Positions 1 to 8,973 of a DNA stretch of 64,000 nt are shown here, piece by piece (the stretch's first letter is position 1; the number at the start of each line of letters is the position of its first letter). This DNA is from Sphingorhabdus sp. YGSMI21 (GTDB lineage Bacteria; Pseudomonadota; Alphaproteobacteria; Sphingomonadales; Sphingomonadaceae): assembly GCF_002776575.1 (NCBI RefSeq), contig NZ_CP022548.1:1999001-2063000 (forward strand), written 5' to 3'. A program made the position numbers and the translations under genes. The notes beneath the pieces were generated by a model. It saw nothing but the letters and a program-made list of their open reading frames with translations. It was not told the origin of the DNA and ran no database searches.

Positions 1-512
1 GGATTGCCGGCAGCATCGGTACCGCGCGCACCGGGGAATTCATGCTCGCCGCAGGGAGAATTGGCATCGATCGGGACTTGCAGGTCGGGCTGGACATCCT
101 GTCTGACGGCAATGCCGTTGAGGAAAATCTGGCCGCCGCGCAATTCGATCGTGTCGCCCGGGAGACCGATGACCCGCTTGATATAATCGCTGCTCTGGTC
201 CCTCGGCGTCAGGATGACGACATCGCCGCGTTCCGGCAGGCTGCCGAACAAGCGGCCCGATACGCGCGGAACGATATGGAAAGTCGGCGATACCCAGGAC
301 CAGCCATAGGCATATTTGCTGACGATCAGCCGGTCTCCGACGAGCAGGCCCGGCATCATCGATACCGAAGGAATGTAAAAGGGCTTGGCAACCAGACTGT
401 GAAACGCCAGCACCGCCAGCAACAACAGAGCAATGCTCTTGATTTCGCCCAACCAGTCGGTCTTGTCCGGGTTATCGGTGGAGCCGCTGTCAGCGGTATT
501 TTCTATCGACAT
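1..512 (-). CDS. lepB: Signal peptidase I, 5' part only
   Basis: Membrane serine protease that removes signal peptides from Sec-exported proteins. The window edge cuts the gene; about 170 N-terminal residues are visible from the ATG at 512. One N-terminal membrane segment (about residues 26-42) leads into the PSVSMMPG motif, where Ser51 is the expected nucleophile. Lys112 in YIKRVIGLPGD is the expected general base. The usual glycine before the catalytic serine is replaced by valine (PSVSM rather than PSGSM), which I take as a family variant because everything else is intact. It follows acpS by 40 bp on the same strand, in the order pyrE-pdxJ-acpS-lepB seen in many alphaproteobacteria, so it is probably co-transcribed. 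The identification rests on direct translation and is firm. Confidence 0.93.
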   Translation of the reverse strand, partial: MSIENTADSGSTDNPDKTDWLGEIKSIALLLLAVLAFHSLVAKPFYIPSVSMMPGLLVGDRLIVSKYAYGWSWVSPTFHIVPRVSGRLFGSLPERGDVVILTPRDQSSDYIKRVIGLPGDTIELRGGQIFLNGIAVRQDVQPDLQVPIDANSPCGEHEFPGARGTDAAGN

Positions 513-552
513 ATTCTGGTCTCTGGTTTCTGGTTCACGCCATCTTTTGTTG

Positions 553-954
553 CTAGAGCGGGTGGGCTTCAATGATCACGAATGCCTGCGCCCATGGATG
601 ATCGTCGGTGAGTGTGAGATGAACGGTGACCCCATATCCTGCCGGAGTCAGCGCGTCGAGGCGTTTTTTGGCGCCGCCGGTCAGGGCCAGGGTTGGTGCA
701 CCGCTCTTGGCATTGATGACGCCGATATCCTTCATGAAAACGCCGGCGCGAAAGCCGGTGCCGACGGCTTTGGAATAAGCTTCCTTGGCGGCGAAGCGTT
801 TGGCGTAGGTGCCGGCCTTGGTAAATGGCCGGCGGGCTGCCTTGCTACGCTCCAGTTCAGTGAACACGCGATTTTCAAAGCGCTCGCCGAAGCGGTCGAG
901 TGAATTCTGGATGCGCTCGATATTGCAGAGGTCTGAGCCGAGACCGATGATCAT
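553..954 (-). CDS. acpS: Holo-[acyl-carrier-protein] synthase
   Basis: Transfers 4'-phosphopantetheine from CoA to the serine of acyl carrier protein, activating it for fatty acid synthesis in the cytoplasm. The 133-residue product has the family's usual length. It opens with [14 protein letters not shown], containing the metal-binding aspartate, and has the second signature [14 protein letters not shown] with its conserved glutamate near residue 58. The ATG at 954 gives the canonical MIIGLG start. It lies between pdxJ and lepB on the same strand. A repeat-containing gap of about 157 bp separates it from pdxJ. Confidence 0.95.
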   Translation of the reverse strand: MIIGLGSDLCNIERIQNSLDRFGERFENRVFTELERSKAARRPFTKAGTYAKRFAAKEAYSKAVGTGFRAGVFMKDIGVINAKSGAPTLALTGGAKKRLDALTPAGYGVTVHLTLTDDHPWAQAFVIIEAHPL

Positions 955-960
955 GGATTT

Positions 961-1093
961 TTCTCCCTGCAGCGAAGCTGTGGGGAGGTGGCGCCGAAGG
1001 CGACCGAGGGGTCAACGGCAGCATTGGTGCATGGGGGCAGGGGCCCCTCCACCACCCTTCGGGCGGTCCCCCTCCCCATCTGCGATGGGGAGG
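961..1093. repeat. Palindromic intergenic repeat
   Basis: A GC-rich element filling most of the acpS-pdxJ gap. It is bounded by hairpin arms of the type CCTCCCCATC...GATGGGGAGG at the right and CTCCCTGCAG...TGGGGAGG at the left, with CCACC/GGTGG tracts between. It has no open frame of its own. The composition and symmetry match the REP-like elements common between sphingomonad genes. It may fold in the pdxJ-acpS transcript and affect its stability. Confidence 0.7.
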
Positions 1094-1111
1094 AAAAATT
1101 GGCAGCTATTG

Positions 1112-1846
1112 TCATCGGGCTTCGTCCATCAGCGCGCGCATCTGTCTGATACTGCCGTCAAGACCGCTGAAAATCGCTTCGCCGATCAGGAAATGGCCGA
1201 TGTTCAGTTCTTTGAGCTGCGGGATGGCAGCGATCGGGATGACATTGTCAAAGGTCAGGCCGTGGCCGGCATGCGGTTCAATACCGTTTTTGGCGGCCAG
1301 TGCGGCGGCATCGGAAATCCGGCGGAGTTCGGCTTCGCGTCCGGCACCGGTGACTTCGGCATAATGGCCGGTGTGAAATTCGACCACCGGCGCGCCGAGG
1401 CGGATGGCGGCCTCGATCTGGCGCGGATCGGGTTCGATGAACAGGCTGACGCGGATATTCGCTTCTTTCAGCTGTCCGACAAAATCGGCCAGCTTGTTGT
1501 GCAGACCGGCAGCATCCAGCCCGCCCTCGGTGGTCCGCTCCTCGCGGTTTTCCGGAACGATGCAGGCCGCGTGTGGCTTGTGACGCAGCGCGATGGCCAG
1601 CATCTCGTCGGTCGCCGCCATTTCCAGATTGAGCGGAATGGTCAGCTTGTCCATCAAGACGGTCAGATCATCATCGCGGATATGGCGCCGGTCTTCGCGG
1701 AGATGGGCGGTTATGCCGTCGGCGCCGGCTTCTGCGGCAAGCAGGGCAGCGCGCACCGGTTCGGGGTGGTCGCCGCCGCGGGCGTTGCGGATCGTGGCAA
1801 CATGGTCGATATTGACGCCGAGACGAAGGTGGTTGGCGCTGCTCAC
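1112..1846 (-). CDS. pdxJ: Pyridoxine 5'-phosphate synthase
   Basis: Condenses 3-amino-2-oxopropyl phosphate with 1-deoxyxylulose 5-phosphate to make pyridoxine 5'-phosphate, the last step of the DXP-dependent vitamin B6 pathway. The 244-residue TIM-barrel protein starts with [18 protein letters not shown], the PdxJ signature with substrate-binding Asn and His. It continues with [16 protein letters not shown] and the C-terminal phosphate-binding [12 protein letters not shown] region. Its start overlaps the 3' end of pyrE by 4 bp, indicating translational coupling. Length and motifs are complete. Confidence 0.96.
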   Translation of the reverse strand: MSSANHLRLGVNIDHVATIRNARGGDHPEPVRAALLAAEAGADGITAHLREDRRHIRDDDLTVLMDKLTIPLNLEMAATDEMLAIALRHKPHAACIVPENREERTTEGGLDAAGLHNKLADFVGQLKEANIRVSLFIEPDPRQIEAAIRLGAPVVEFHTGHYAEVTGAGREAELRRISDAAALAAKNGIEPHAGHGLTFDNVIPIAAIPQLKELNIGHFLIGEAIFSGLDGSIRQMRALMDEAR

Positions 1847-2436
1847 GCCGATGCTGGTGCCGCGCGGCTGCCCGGCTTGGTCGCCGGAATGGCGGCGAGG
1901 TCAGCGGGGACTTCGTCGGCAGCATAAGATGGCACGTCCAGCGTCACCAGCGGGAAGAAGGGGACATCGAATTGCGCGGCGCCATTGGAACGGTCGACCA
2001 GCGCCCCGGCGGCAATGACATCGCCCCCAGCGTCCCGGATCGCCTGTATCGCTTCGCGCGAGGACAGCCCGGTGGTGACAACATCTTCCATCATCAGAAC
2101 TTTCTGACCGGGTTCCAGCCGGAAACCGCGGCGGAGTTCAAATGTGCCCTCGGGGCGTTCGAGGAACAGCGCGTCGAGACCCAGAGCCCGGCCCATTTCA
2201 TGGCCGATTATGACGCCGCCCATCGCCGGTGACACCACGATGTCGATCGAGCGCTTTATATTCTGGGGAATCTGGGCCACCAGGGCCTCGGCCATGCGGG
2301 CGGCCCGTGCCGGGTTCATCAACAGCCGCGCGCATTGCAGATATTTGCTGCTATGGCGACCGGAGGAGAGGATGAAATGGCCTTGCAGCAAGGCGTCACA
2401 GCTTCGGAATTCGGCTAAAATCTCGTCTTCTGTCAA
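1843..2436 (-). CDS. pyrE: Orotate phosphoribosyltransferase
   Basis: Makes orotidine 5'-phosphate from orotate and PRPP in pyrimidine synthesis. The PRPP-binding motif [11 protein letters not shown] and the early [16 protein letters not shown] block are clear. The reading frame is open to an ATG at 2481 (212 residues), but no ribosome-binding site precedes that ATG. A TTG at 2436 gives the family-typical start (M)TEDEILAEF and 197 residues, with a weak GGGA upstream, so I prefer it. It is the first gene of the pyrE-pdxJ-acpS-lepB run and is divergent from the cytochrome oxidase operon. The identity is sure; the start is moderately sure. Confidence 0.92.
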   Translation of the reverse strand: MTEDEILAEFRSCDALLQGHFILSSGRHSSKYLQCARLLMNPARAARMAEALVAQIPQNIKRSIDIVVSPAMGGVIIGHEMGRALGLDALFLERPEGTFELRRGFRLEPGQKVLMMEDVVTTGLSSREAIQAIRDAGGDVIAAGALVDRSNGAAQFDVPFFPLVTLDVPSYAADEVPADLAAIPATKPGSRAAPASA

Positions 2437-2543
2437 TGTTTCATCCCGCTCTATTTGTTTGCCTTCTGCCCAAATGGGCATATTGCGGCTGCATTGCCAG
2501 AAAAATTAAAGTCAAAAAACTGAAAAAATATCTATTCGGTAGC

Positions 2544-2572
2544 TTGAGGCTGGCGGCAACCATGCCTATAAG
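2544..2572 (+). promoter_or_regulatory. Candidate sigma-70 promoter of the cytochrome oxidase operon
   Basis: TTGAGG at 2544-2549 and TATAAG at 2567-2572 are separated by 17 bp. They lie about 100 bp upstream of ctaC, in the AT-rich divergent gap with pyrE. This is a sequence match only; no start site is known. Confidence 0.4.
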
Positions 2573-2675
2573 CCGCCGCAATCGGACTATTCCTGACGCG
2601 GGCTTGGTGATTCCAAACACCGGGCCATCGCCGGAAAACTACCGAAACTTGGGGTAAGATAGGGTTGAGCGATAT

Positions 2676-3701
2676 ATGACTCATTTTGTGAAAGCTTGGA
2701 TTCTGGCTGTTGGCCTGATTCTCACGCCAACAGCATTGTCGGCGCAGGAAGCGCTGCCGGCAGCGCCGTCTGTAGAGCCGGCGGCGACCAGCGAACTGGA
2801 AGCGGCGGATGCACCCGCAGCAGCCGAAGCCAGCGCGTCCGGACTGGATCCAGCCCTCTATACCCCGATGAAACCGACGCCGGGCATCGGCATGCCGGTC
2901 GATGGCGGCATTGATTTCCAGGAGCAGTTCAGCGAAACCGGCCAGACCGCCCACTGGATCAACAACGCGATCCTGGTCCCGATGATGGTCGGTGTCAGCC
3001 TGCTTGTTCTCGGCCTGCTGTTCTGGGTCGTCTTGCGTTTCCGTCGCGGTGCCAACCCCGAACCGTCGAAAACGACGCACAATACATTCATCGAAATCAT
3101 CTGGACGGTCATTCCGGTTCTGATCCTCGTGGTCATCGCCGTTCCGTCGATCAGCTTGCTTGCCCGCCAGTTTGAACCGGCGCCGGAAGAGGCGCTGACC
3201 GTGAAAGTGACCGGATACCAGTGGTATTGGGGTTACAGCTATCCCGATAATGGCGATTTCGAAATCATCTCCAACATGCTTCCCGAAGAAGAAGCCGAAG
3301 CACGCGGTGAACCCTATCAGCTGGCCGCCGACAACCGGATGGTCATCCCGGTCGGCAAGCCGGTCAAGCTTTTGATCACGGCGGCCGACGTCATTCACAG
3401 CTTCGCCATTCCTTCGGCATGGTTCAAGCTGGATGCGGTTCCCGGACGGATCAACGAGAAAGTTCTGCAGATCGACCGCGAAGGCGTCTATTATGGCCAG
3501 TGTTCCGAGCTTTGCGGCGCGCGGCATGGCTTCATGCCGATCACGGTTGAAGTGCTCTCCGAAGAGAAATTCAACAACTGGGTCCTCGCCAATGGCGGTA
3601 CGGTGAAAGGCGCGGCGGCCGAGCCTGCTGCGACCGACGCTGCCGCAGACGAAGCGACCAACGAAATTGCAGCTGCTGATGCAGCTGCTGCGACCAACTG
3701 A
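2676..3701 (+). CDS. ctaC: Cytochrome c oxidase subunit II
   Basis: Carries the CuA centre that takes electrons from cytochrome c and passes them to subunit I in the inner membrane. It has a cleavable signal peptide (cleavage near residue 23, ALSA-QE), then an Ala/Pro/Glu-rich stretch and two membrane helices (about 95-120 and 138-162). The periplasmic cupredoxin domain has the aromatic patch QWYWGYSY. CuA ligands are His241 (VIHSF), Cys276 and Cys280 (CSELC), His284 and Met287. The C-terminal tail of about 40 residues is Ala-rich and low complexity. No CXXCH is present, so this is not the cytochrome-c-fused type. It is the first gene of the ctaCDBGE operon. Confidence 0.97.
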   Translation: MTHFVKAWILAVGLILTPTALSAQEALPAAPSVEPAATSELEAADAPAAAEASASGLDPALYTPMKPTPGIGMPVDGGIDFQEQFSETGQTAHWINNAILVPMMVGVSLLVLGLLFWVVLRFRRGANPEPSKTTHNTFIEIIWTVIPVLILVVIAVPSISLLARQFEPAPEEALTVKVTGYQWYWGYSYPDNGDFEIISNMLPEEEAEARGEPYQLAADNRMVIPVGKPVKLLITAADVIHSFAIPSAWFKLDAVPGRINEKVLQIDREGVYYGQCSELCGARHGFMPITVEVLSEEKFNNWVLANGGTVKGAAAEPAATDAAADEATNEIAAADAAAATN

Positions 3702-3712
3702 GGGTTAGAGCA

Positions 3713-5374
3713 ATGACAACTATCACAGCAGATGGCCATATTGACGATCACGCACATGACGCGGATCACAAGCCGGCCTTTTTCCAGCGTTGGTTCATGT
3801 CGACCAACCACAAGGATATCGGCACCCTCTATCTGATCTTCGCAATTTGCGCGGGCATCATCGGTGGTGCCATTTCCGGTCTGATGCGTCTGGAACTGGC
3901 CGAGCCCGGCATCCAGTATCTGCAAGCCTGGGCCAGCATTTCCAACGGCAGCGAAGCGACGATGGATCAGGCCTATCACCTCTGGAACGTGCTGATTACC
4001 GCGCACGGTCTGATCATGGTCTTCTTCATGGTCATGCCGGCGATGATCGGCGGCTTCGGCAACTGGTTCGTGCCGCTGATGATCGGCGCGCCGGACATGG
4101 CCTTCCCGCGGATGAACAATGTCAGCTTCTGGCTGCTCGTCCCGGCTTTTCTTCTGCTTCTGGGTTCGTCCTTCGTCCCCGGCGGTACCGGTAACGGTGC
4201 CGGCACCGGCTGGACCGTCTACGCGCCGCTCTCGACCAGCGGGTCGGTCGGGCCGGCGGTGGACATGGCAATCCTGTCGCTCCATCTCGCGGGCGCGTCC
4301 TCCATTCTCGGGGCGATCAACTTCATCACGACCATCTTCAATATGCGCGCGCCGGGCATGACCCTGCACAAAATGCCGCTGTTCGTCTGGTCGGTTCTGG
4401 TTACCGCATTCCTGCTGCTTCTCGCGCTTCCTGTGCTGGCTGCTGCAATCACGATGCTGCTCACCGACCGTAATTTCGGCACGACCTTCTACGACGCTGC
4501 CGGTGGCGGTGATCCGGTCCTGTACCAGCATCTGTTCTGGTTCTTCGGTCACCCTGAAGTCTACATCATGATCCTGCCCGGTTTCGGCATGATCAGCCAT
4601 ATCGTTGCGACGTTCAGCCGCAAGCCGGTGTTCGGCTATCTCGGCATGGCTTATGCGATGGTTGCCATCGGCGTGGTCGGCTTCGTCGTCTGGGCGCACC
4701 ATATGTTCACCACCGGCATGTCGGTTAACGTGAAAATGTATTTCACCGCAGCCACCATGGTGATCGCGGTGCCGACCGGCATCAAGATCTTCTCGTGGAT
4801 CGCGACCATGTGGGGCGGGTCGATGACCTTCAAGACACCGATGATGTGGGCCCTTGGCTTCATCTTCATGTTCACCGTCGGTGGCGTGACCGGTGTTGTG
4901 CTGGCCAATGGCGGTATCGACGACAATCTCCACGACACTTATTATGTGGTTGCCCACTTCCACTATGTGCTGTCGCTGGGCGCGGTCTTCTCGATCTTCG
5001 CCGGCTTCTACTACTGGTTCCCGAAAATGTCGGGCCGGATGTACAGCGAACTGCTGGGGCAGCTCCACTTCTGGATCTTCTTCATCGGCGTGAACATCCT
5101 GTTCTTCCCGCAGCATTTCCTCGGACAGCAGGGCATGCCACGTCGCTATGCCGATTATCCGGAGCAGTTTGCTTACTGGAACCAGATCAGTTCGATCGGC
5201 TATGCCGTGATGCTGGTCGGCGTGCTGATCTTCTTCGTGAACATCGGTTGGTCGCTGCTGGCTGGCCGCAAGGCAGAGGGCAACTACTGGGGCGAAGGCG
5301 CAACGACGCTGGAATGGACCCTGACCAGCCCGCCGCCGTTCCACCAGTTCGAAACCCTTCCCCAGATCAAGTGA
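3713..5374 (+). CDS. ctaD: Cytochrome c oxidase subunit I (aa3 type)
   Basis: Catalytic subunit that reduces oxygen to water at the haem a3-CuB site and pumps protons. The 553-residue protein is full length with 12 predicted helices. Visible ligands are His98 (haem a), His280 with Tyr284 in the HPEVY motif (cross-linked CuB ligand), His329 and His330 (CuB), His415 (haem a3) and His417 (haem a). Glu282 in HPEVY and Asp128 in GAPDMAFPR mark a type A1 enzyme with a complete D-channel. It starts 11 bp after ctaC. A long open frame on the opposite strand is a compositional shadow. Confidence 0.98.
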   Translation: MTTITADGHIDDHAHDADHKPAFFQRWFMSTNHKDIGTLYLIFAICAGIIGGAISGLMRLELAEPGIQYLQAWASISNGSEATMDQAYHLWNVLITAHGLIMVFFMVMPAMIGGFGNWFVPLMIGAPDMAFPRMNNVSFWLLVPAFLLLLGSSFVPGGTGNGAGTGWTVYAPLSTSGSVGPAVDMAILSLHLAGASSILGAINFITTIFNMRAPGMTLHKMPLFVWSVLVTAFLLLLALPVLAAAITMLLTDRNFGTTFYDAAGGGDPVLYQHLFWFFGHPEVYIMILPGFGMISHIVATFSRKPVFGYLGMAYAMVAIGVVGFVVWAHHMFTTGMSVNVKMYFTAATMVIAVPTGIKIFSWIATMWGGSMTFKTPMMWALGFIFMFTVGGVTGVVLANGGIDDNLHDTYYVVAHFHYVLSLGAVFSIFAGFYYWFPKMSGRMYSELLGQLHFWIFFIGVNILFFPQHFLGQQGMPRRYADYPEQFAYWNQISSIGYAVMLVGVLIFFVNIGWSLLAGRKAEGNYWGEGATTLEWTLTSPPPFHQFETLPQIK

Positions 5375-5406
5375 TCTGAGGACCCGTTGGAAATCTGGAA
5401 AGCAAA

Positions 5407-6312
5407 ATGACCACTGCGTCACACACTATGCAAGGCCTGGCCAGCGCGAAGGATCTCTTCGCGCTGACCAAGCCGCGCGTGATGTCGCTGGTCATATTTA
5501 CCGCGCTTTGCGGTTTGCTGGCCGCGCCGGGATCTATCCATCCGGTTATCGGATTTACGGCGATTCTGGCGATCAGCCTCGGGGCAGGGGCCTCGGCCGC
5601 GCTCAACCAGTGGTATGAGGCCGATATCGACGCTGTGATGAAGCGGACCCAGAGCCGTCCGTTGCCTGCGGGGCGGATGGACCGCGAGACCGCGCTGCAT
5701 TTCGGCATTGGCCTGTCGGTATTTTCGGTTCTGCTGATGGGCGTTGCGGTCAACTGGTTCAGCGCGGCCTTTCTCGCTTTCTCGATTTTCTTCTACGCCG
5801 TGGTCTACACCATCTGGCTGAAGCGCAGCACGCCACAGAATATCGTTATCGGCGGCGCTGCCGGCGCCTTCCCGCCAGCGATCGGCTGGGCCGCGGTGAC
5901 CGGTGACATGACGCTGATGCCGTTCCTGCTGTTCGCGATCATCTTCTTCTGGACGCCGCCGCATTTCTGGGCGCTCGCGCTGTTCGTGAACAGCGACTAT
6001 TCCAAGGCCGGCGTGCCGATGATGCCGGTCGTCGCCGGTCGCCAGTCCACCCGCAAACAGATTTTCGGTTATAGTCTGGTGCTCGCAGCGGTCGCCATTG
6101 CACCCTTCGCGCTTGATCTTGCCGGAGCGGTCTATGGCGTGGCCTCGATCGCGCTGAGCGTGATATTCTGCGCGCTGTCCTGGCAGGTGGGGCGCAGCCA
6201 GACCACCGAACCGGAAGATATGGCGGCCGAAAAACGCCTGTTCAAATTCTCCATTCTCTATCTTTTCGCGCTGTTCGGTGCGGTTGTCGCTGACAGGATG
6301 ATTTTGGCATGA
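5407..6312 (+). CDS. ctaB: Protohaem IX farnesyltransferase (haem O synthase)
   Basis: Adds a farnesyl group to haem b to make haem O, the precursor of the haem a used by ctaD. It is a UbiA-family membrane prenyltransferase of 301 residues with about nine helices. The prenyl-diphosphate-binding motif [20 protein letters not shown] is near residues 62-81, and a second motif lies around [13 protein letters not shown]. Its stop overlaps the ATG of the next small gene, so translation is likely coupled. Haem A synthase (ctaA) is not in this window. Confidence 0.96.
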   Translation: MTTASHTMQGLASAKDLFALTKPRVMSLVIFTALCGLLAAPGSIHPVIGFTAILAISLGAGASAALNQWYEADIDAVMKRTQSRPLPAGRMDRETALHFGIGLSVFSVLLMGVAVNWFSAAFLAFSIFFYAVVYTIWLKRSTPQNIVIGGAAGAFPPAIGWAAVTGDMTLMPFLLFAIIFFWTPPHFWALALFVNSDYSKAGVPMMPVVAGRQSTRKQIFGYSLVLAAVAIAPFALDLAGAVYGVASIALSVIFCALSWQVGRSQTTEPEDMAAEKRLFKFSILYLFALFGAVVADRMILA

Positions 6313-6470
6313 CCGAGCATGACCCGAATAGTGCGCCGATGAGCCCCGAAGAGCAGAAGGCCTATCAGGCACGGCAGAAACAGCGGGCGATCATATTGGC
6401 CGGACTGCTCGGTTTCATGGTCATACTCTTCTATTTCATCACCATCGTCAAAATCGGGTCGGGCTCCTGA
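6309..6470 (+). CDS. Small single-pass membrane protein of the cox operon (CoxF-like)
   Basis: A 53-residue protein in the ctaB-ctaG gap. It has a charged, Gln-rich N-terminus ([15 protein letters not shown]) and then one hydrophobic helix, roughly residues 29-48, ending in KIGSGS. It overlaps ctaB by 4 bp (ATGA) and ctaG by 1 bp (TGATG), so it is tightly embedded and surely translated with them. Many alphaproteobacterial cox operons carry a short membrane protein at this position, often called CoxF or an assembly protein. Its role is unproven; I infer an assembly or accessory function from position and topology. Confidence 0.8.
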   Translation: MTEHDPNSAPMSPEEQKAYQARQKQRAIILAGLLGFMVILFYFITIVKIGSGS

Positions 6471-7057
6471 TGTCGACCGCCGAAGCCTCTCTTTCCAACA
6501 AGAACCGGCGCAGCGGTGTCATGGCCGCCTGCATGGGGCTCGGCATGCTTGCCCTGGGTTTTGCCGCGGTGCCGCTCTATGACGTATTTTGCCGGGTTAC
6601 CGGCTATGGCGGAACCACCCAGCGCGTTGACGCGGCGCAGGCCGCCACCGTGCAGACCACCAGCAAGGTGATGTCGATCCGCTTCGATTCCAACGTCAAT
6701 TCGGCGCTGCCCTGGTCCTTCAAGCCGGAGCAGGCGGTCGATCATGTCACCGTCGGTGCCCGTGACATGGCAATATTCATTGCCACCAACAACGGCGACC
6801 AGCCGGTTGTCGGAACCGCGACTTTCAATGTGACCCCGCTTCTCGCCGGCCAATATTTCAACAAGGTCCAGTGCTTCTGCTTCAGCGAACAGGTGCTGAA
6901 ACCGGGAGAGACGGTGCGGATGCCGGTGCTTTATTATGTTGATCCGGCGATCATGGATGATCCGGAAACAAAAGATATTCAGGAAATTACGCTTAGCTAT
7001 ACCTTTTACCGTTCGGTCGACCAGCAGGCGCTGGACGCCGGTGCGGGCGATAGCTAA
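6470..7057 (+). CDS. ctaG: Cytochrome c oxidase assembly protein CtaG/Cox11
   Basis: Delivers copper to the CuB site of subunit I. The 195-residue protein has one N-terminal membrane anchor (about 18-38), followed by the conserved PLYDVFCRVTGYGGTTQ segment and a periplasmic immunoglobulin-like domain. Copper-binding Cys135 and Cys137 sit in the CFCF motif (VQCFCFSEQVLKPGE). The start overlaps the stop of the preceding small gene. Length and motifs are normal. Confidence 0.96.
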   Translation: MSTAEASLSNKNRRSGVMAACMGLGMLALGFAAVPLYDVFCRVTGYGGTTQRVDAAQAATVQTTSKVMSIRFDSNVNSALPWSFKPEQAVDHVTVGARDMAIFIATNNGDQPVVGTATFNVTPLLAGQYFNKVQCFCFSEQVLKPGETVRMPVLYYVDPAIMDDPETKDIQEITLSYTFYRSVDQQALDAGAGDS

Positions 7058-7089
7058 GAGATATTCGAGAGTAAGGTTAGGGAAATATT

Positions 7090-7956
7090 ATGGCCGGTGC
7101 CAAAAATCATGATTATCACATTCTGCCGCCAGACATCTGGCCGTTCGTCGGTTCATTTTCTGCCTTTGTCATGGCCATCGGCGGTATTCGCTGGATGCAC
7201 AGTGATATCTATGCGTTCGGACCGTTGCTCTTCGCTATCGGCACATCCGCTGTTGCGCTGACATTCTTCGCATGGTGGTCGAATGTGATCAAGGAAGCCC
7301 ATGCCGGTGACCATACGCCGGTGGTACAGCTGCATTTGCGCTACGGCATGATCCTGTTCATTGCCTCGGAAGTCATGTTCTTCGTCGGCTGGTTCTGGGC
7401 ATGGTTCGATTTTGCCCTTTTCCCCCAGCCGATCGAATTGCTGGACGGCATCACCACCAACTATATCGGTCAGGAAGGTGCTGCGGCGCTGCTGCAATGG
7501 CCACCAAAGGGTATCGAGGTGCTCAACGCCTTCGAACTGCCGCTGCTCAACACAATGATCCTGCTGTGCTCCGGCACGACCATCACCTGGGCGCACCATT
7601 CGCTGCTCCACGGTGACCGCAAGAGCATGATCACCGGTCTGTGGCTGACGATCATCCTGGGCGTGTTGTTCTCCTTCATCCAGGCTTATGAATATAGCGT
7701 TGCGCCGTTCCCCTTTGCCGGCATCAACTACAGTTCGGCATTCTACATGGCGACCGGCTTCCACGGTTTCCACGTCCTGGTGGGTACGATCTTCCTGATC
7801 GTCTGCCTGGCGCGGGCCTACAAGGGCCACTTCACCCCGAAACAGCATTTCGGTTTTGAAGCAGCCGCCTGGTACTGGCATTTCGTCGATGTGGTCTGGT
7901 TGTTCCTGTTCATCGTCGTCTATGTCTGGGGCGGCTGGGGCGCACCGGTCCACTAG
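7090..7956 (+). CDS. ctaE: Cytochrome c oxidase subunit III
   Basis: Integral membrane subunit that stabilises the oxidase core and supports proton uptake. The 288-residue protein has seven helices and typical family blocks: [13 protein letters not shown] at the N-terminus, [17 protein letters not shown], the [13 protein letters not shown] motif, and [14 protein letters not shown] with [14 protein letters not shown] at the end. It follows ctaG by 32 bp. A strong hairpin with a T-tract lies about 30 bp after its stop and probably ends most of the operon transcript. Confidence 0.97.
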   Translation: MAGAKNHDYHILPPDIWPFVGSFSAFVMAIGGIRWMHSDIYAFGPLLFAIGTSAVALTFFAWWSNVIKEAHAGDHTPVVQLHLRYGMILFIASEVMFFVGWFWAWFDFALFPQPIELLDGITTNYIGQEGAAALLQWPPKGIEVLNAFELPLLNTMILLCSGTTITWAHHSLLHGDRKSMITGLWLTIILGVLFSFIQAYEYSVAPFPFAGINYSSAFYMATGFHGFHVLVGTIFLIVCLARAYKGHFTPKQHFGFEAAAWYWHFVDVVWLFLFIVVYVWGGWGAPVH

Positions 7957-7965
7957 GCCAGCGCG

Positions 7966-8358
7966 TTGACCGACACCGAAAATGGAAAAGGGCAGCCGGA
8001 GGTTCTTCCTGCTGCCCTTTTTGGTCTCTGCCCCGATTGCGGGCAGAAGACGCTTTTTGCCAATCTGACACGCTTTTCGGACAAGTGCCGCGCCTGTGGT
8101 CTCGACTATAGCCAGTATAATGTCGGGGATGGGCCAGCGGCCTTCCTGACATTGATAGTGGGCGCGGTCATTCTCGGGCTGGCGCTGGCGATCGAAGCGA
8201 ATTTCCATCCGCCCATCTGGGTGCATATAATGCTCTGGGTGCCGCTGACCGTTGCTGCGGTTGTCGGATCCTTGCGGATGTCGAAAGCCTTGCTGCTGAT
8301 TCTCGAACATCGCAATCAGGCCCGCGAAGGCAGTATCGACGGCAGCGACGGACCATGA
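7966..8358 (+). CDS. DUF983 family zinc-ribbon membrane protein
   Basis: A 130-residue protein with an N-terminal CPDCGQKTLF...CRACGLD pair (two CxxC motifs that could bind zinc or another metal), then two membrane helices (about 63-82 and 86-106). DUF983 genes are commonly next to ctaE and SURF1 in alphaproteobacteria, which suggests a role in oxidase assembly, but the function is not established. The start is a TTG at 7966, 10 bp after ctaE. Codons of the first 20 residues form an 11-bp terminator-type hairpin, so expression may need read-through. If translation began further downstream there would be no obvious ATG before the first CxxC. Confidence 0.85.
   Translation: MTDTENGKGQPEVLPAALFGLCPDCGQKTLFANLTRFSDKCRACGLDYSQYNVGDGPAAFLTLIVGAVILGLALAIEANFHPPIWVHIMLWVPLTVAAVVGSLRMSKALLLILEHRNQAREGSIDGSDGP
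7986..8022 (+). terminator. Intrinsic terminator inside the DUF983 coding start
   Basis: Arms AAAAGGGCAGC (7986-7996) and GCTGCCCTTTT (8011-8021) pair perfectly over 11 bp around a 14-base loop, which itself can pair GGA/TCC. A run of five T starts at 8018. It is 30 bp downstream of the ctaE stop and would separate the core oxidase genes from DUF983, SURF1 and thrC. Confidence 0.8.
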
Positions 8359-8960
8359 TCAGCCGCCTGCCGATATTCGGAACCATTCTCGTTCTGGTTG
8401 CCGTAGCGATCATGACCGGCCTGGGCATCTGGCAGCTGCAGCGTGCCGAATGGAAAAACGGGCTGCTGGCAAGCTATGCTTCGGCGTCGGATTTGCCGGC
8501 GATAGCCTATCCCGCCGTACCCGACGAGAATGATCCTCCCTATTTTCGCAGATCGACCGTCAATTGCCTGGAAGTGACTGGCTGGCGTTCGACCAGCGGG
8601 CGAAGTGCCAGCGGGCAATCGGGCTGGGCGCATATCGCCCAGTGCCGTACCGCTGGCGCGGAAGGGCCGGGCGCGCAAGTGGTTGCGGGCTGGTCCACCC
8701 GGCCGGACAATCCGGAATGGGCAGGCGGTATCGTCGATGGTGTAATCGCACCGGACAGCCAATATATCATCCGTCTGGTGGCCAGCGAACCGGTTGCGGG
8801 ACTGCAGAAAAGCCAGCCACCGGCGCTGGAGGATGTCCCGAACAACCATATGTCCTATGCGGTCCAGTGGTTTCTCTTTGCCGCTATTGCCCTGGTCATT
8901 TTTCTGCTCGCGTTGCGCGGTCGCAACAAGGGCGTTGCCCAATCCGGCAACTTGTCCTAA
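8355..8960 (+). CDS. SURF1 family oxidase assembly protein
   Basis: SURF1/Shy1 proteins help insert haem a into cytochrome c oxidase subunit I. The 201-residue product has the expected topology. It has an N-terminal helix (about 6-24) followed by the conserved GIWQLQRAEWKNGLL, a periplasmic domain, and a C-terminal helix preceded by NNHMSYAVQWFLFAAIAL, the family's closing signature. It is shorter than the usual 230-250 residues, with a compact middle. It overlaps the end of the DUF983 gene by 4 bp and precedes thrC by 13 bp. Confidence 0.93.
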   Translation: MISRLPIFGTILVLVAVAIMTGLGIWQLQRAEWKNGLLASYASASDLPAIAYPAVPDENDPPYFRRSTVNCLEVTGWRSTSGRSASGQSGWAHIAQCRTAGAEGPGAQVVAGWSTRPDNPEWAGGIVDGVIAPDSQYIIRLVASEPVAGLQKSQPPALEDVPNNHMSYAVQWFLFAAIALVIFLLALRGRNKGVAQSGNLS

Positions 8961-8973
8961 CCCGCTCGCCATC

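Noticed and set aside
3491..5422. 643-codon open frame antisense to ctaD
   Set aside because: Mirror of the strongly biased ctaD codons; rich in His, Asp, Arg and Glu, with no motif, and ctaD is certain.
8794..8973. Upstream extension of thrC into SURF1
   Set aside because: The extension translates SURF1 out of frame; the ATG at 8974 gives the conserved MDYISTRG start.
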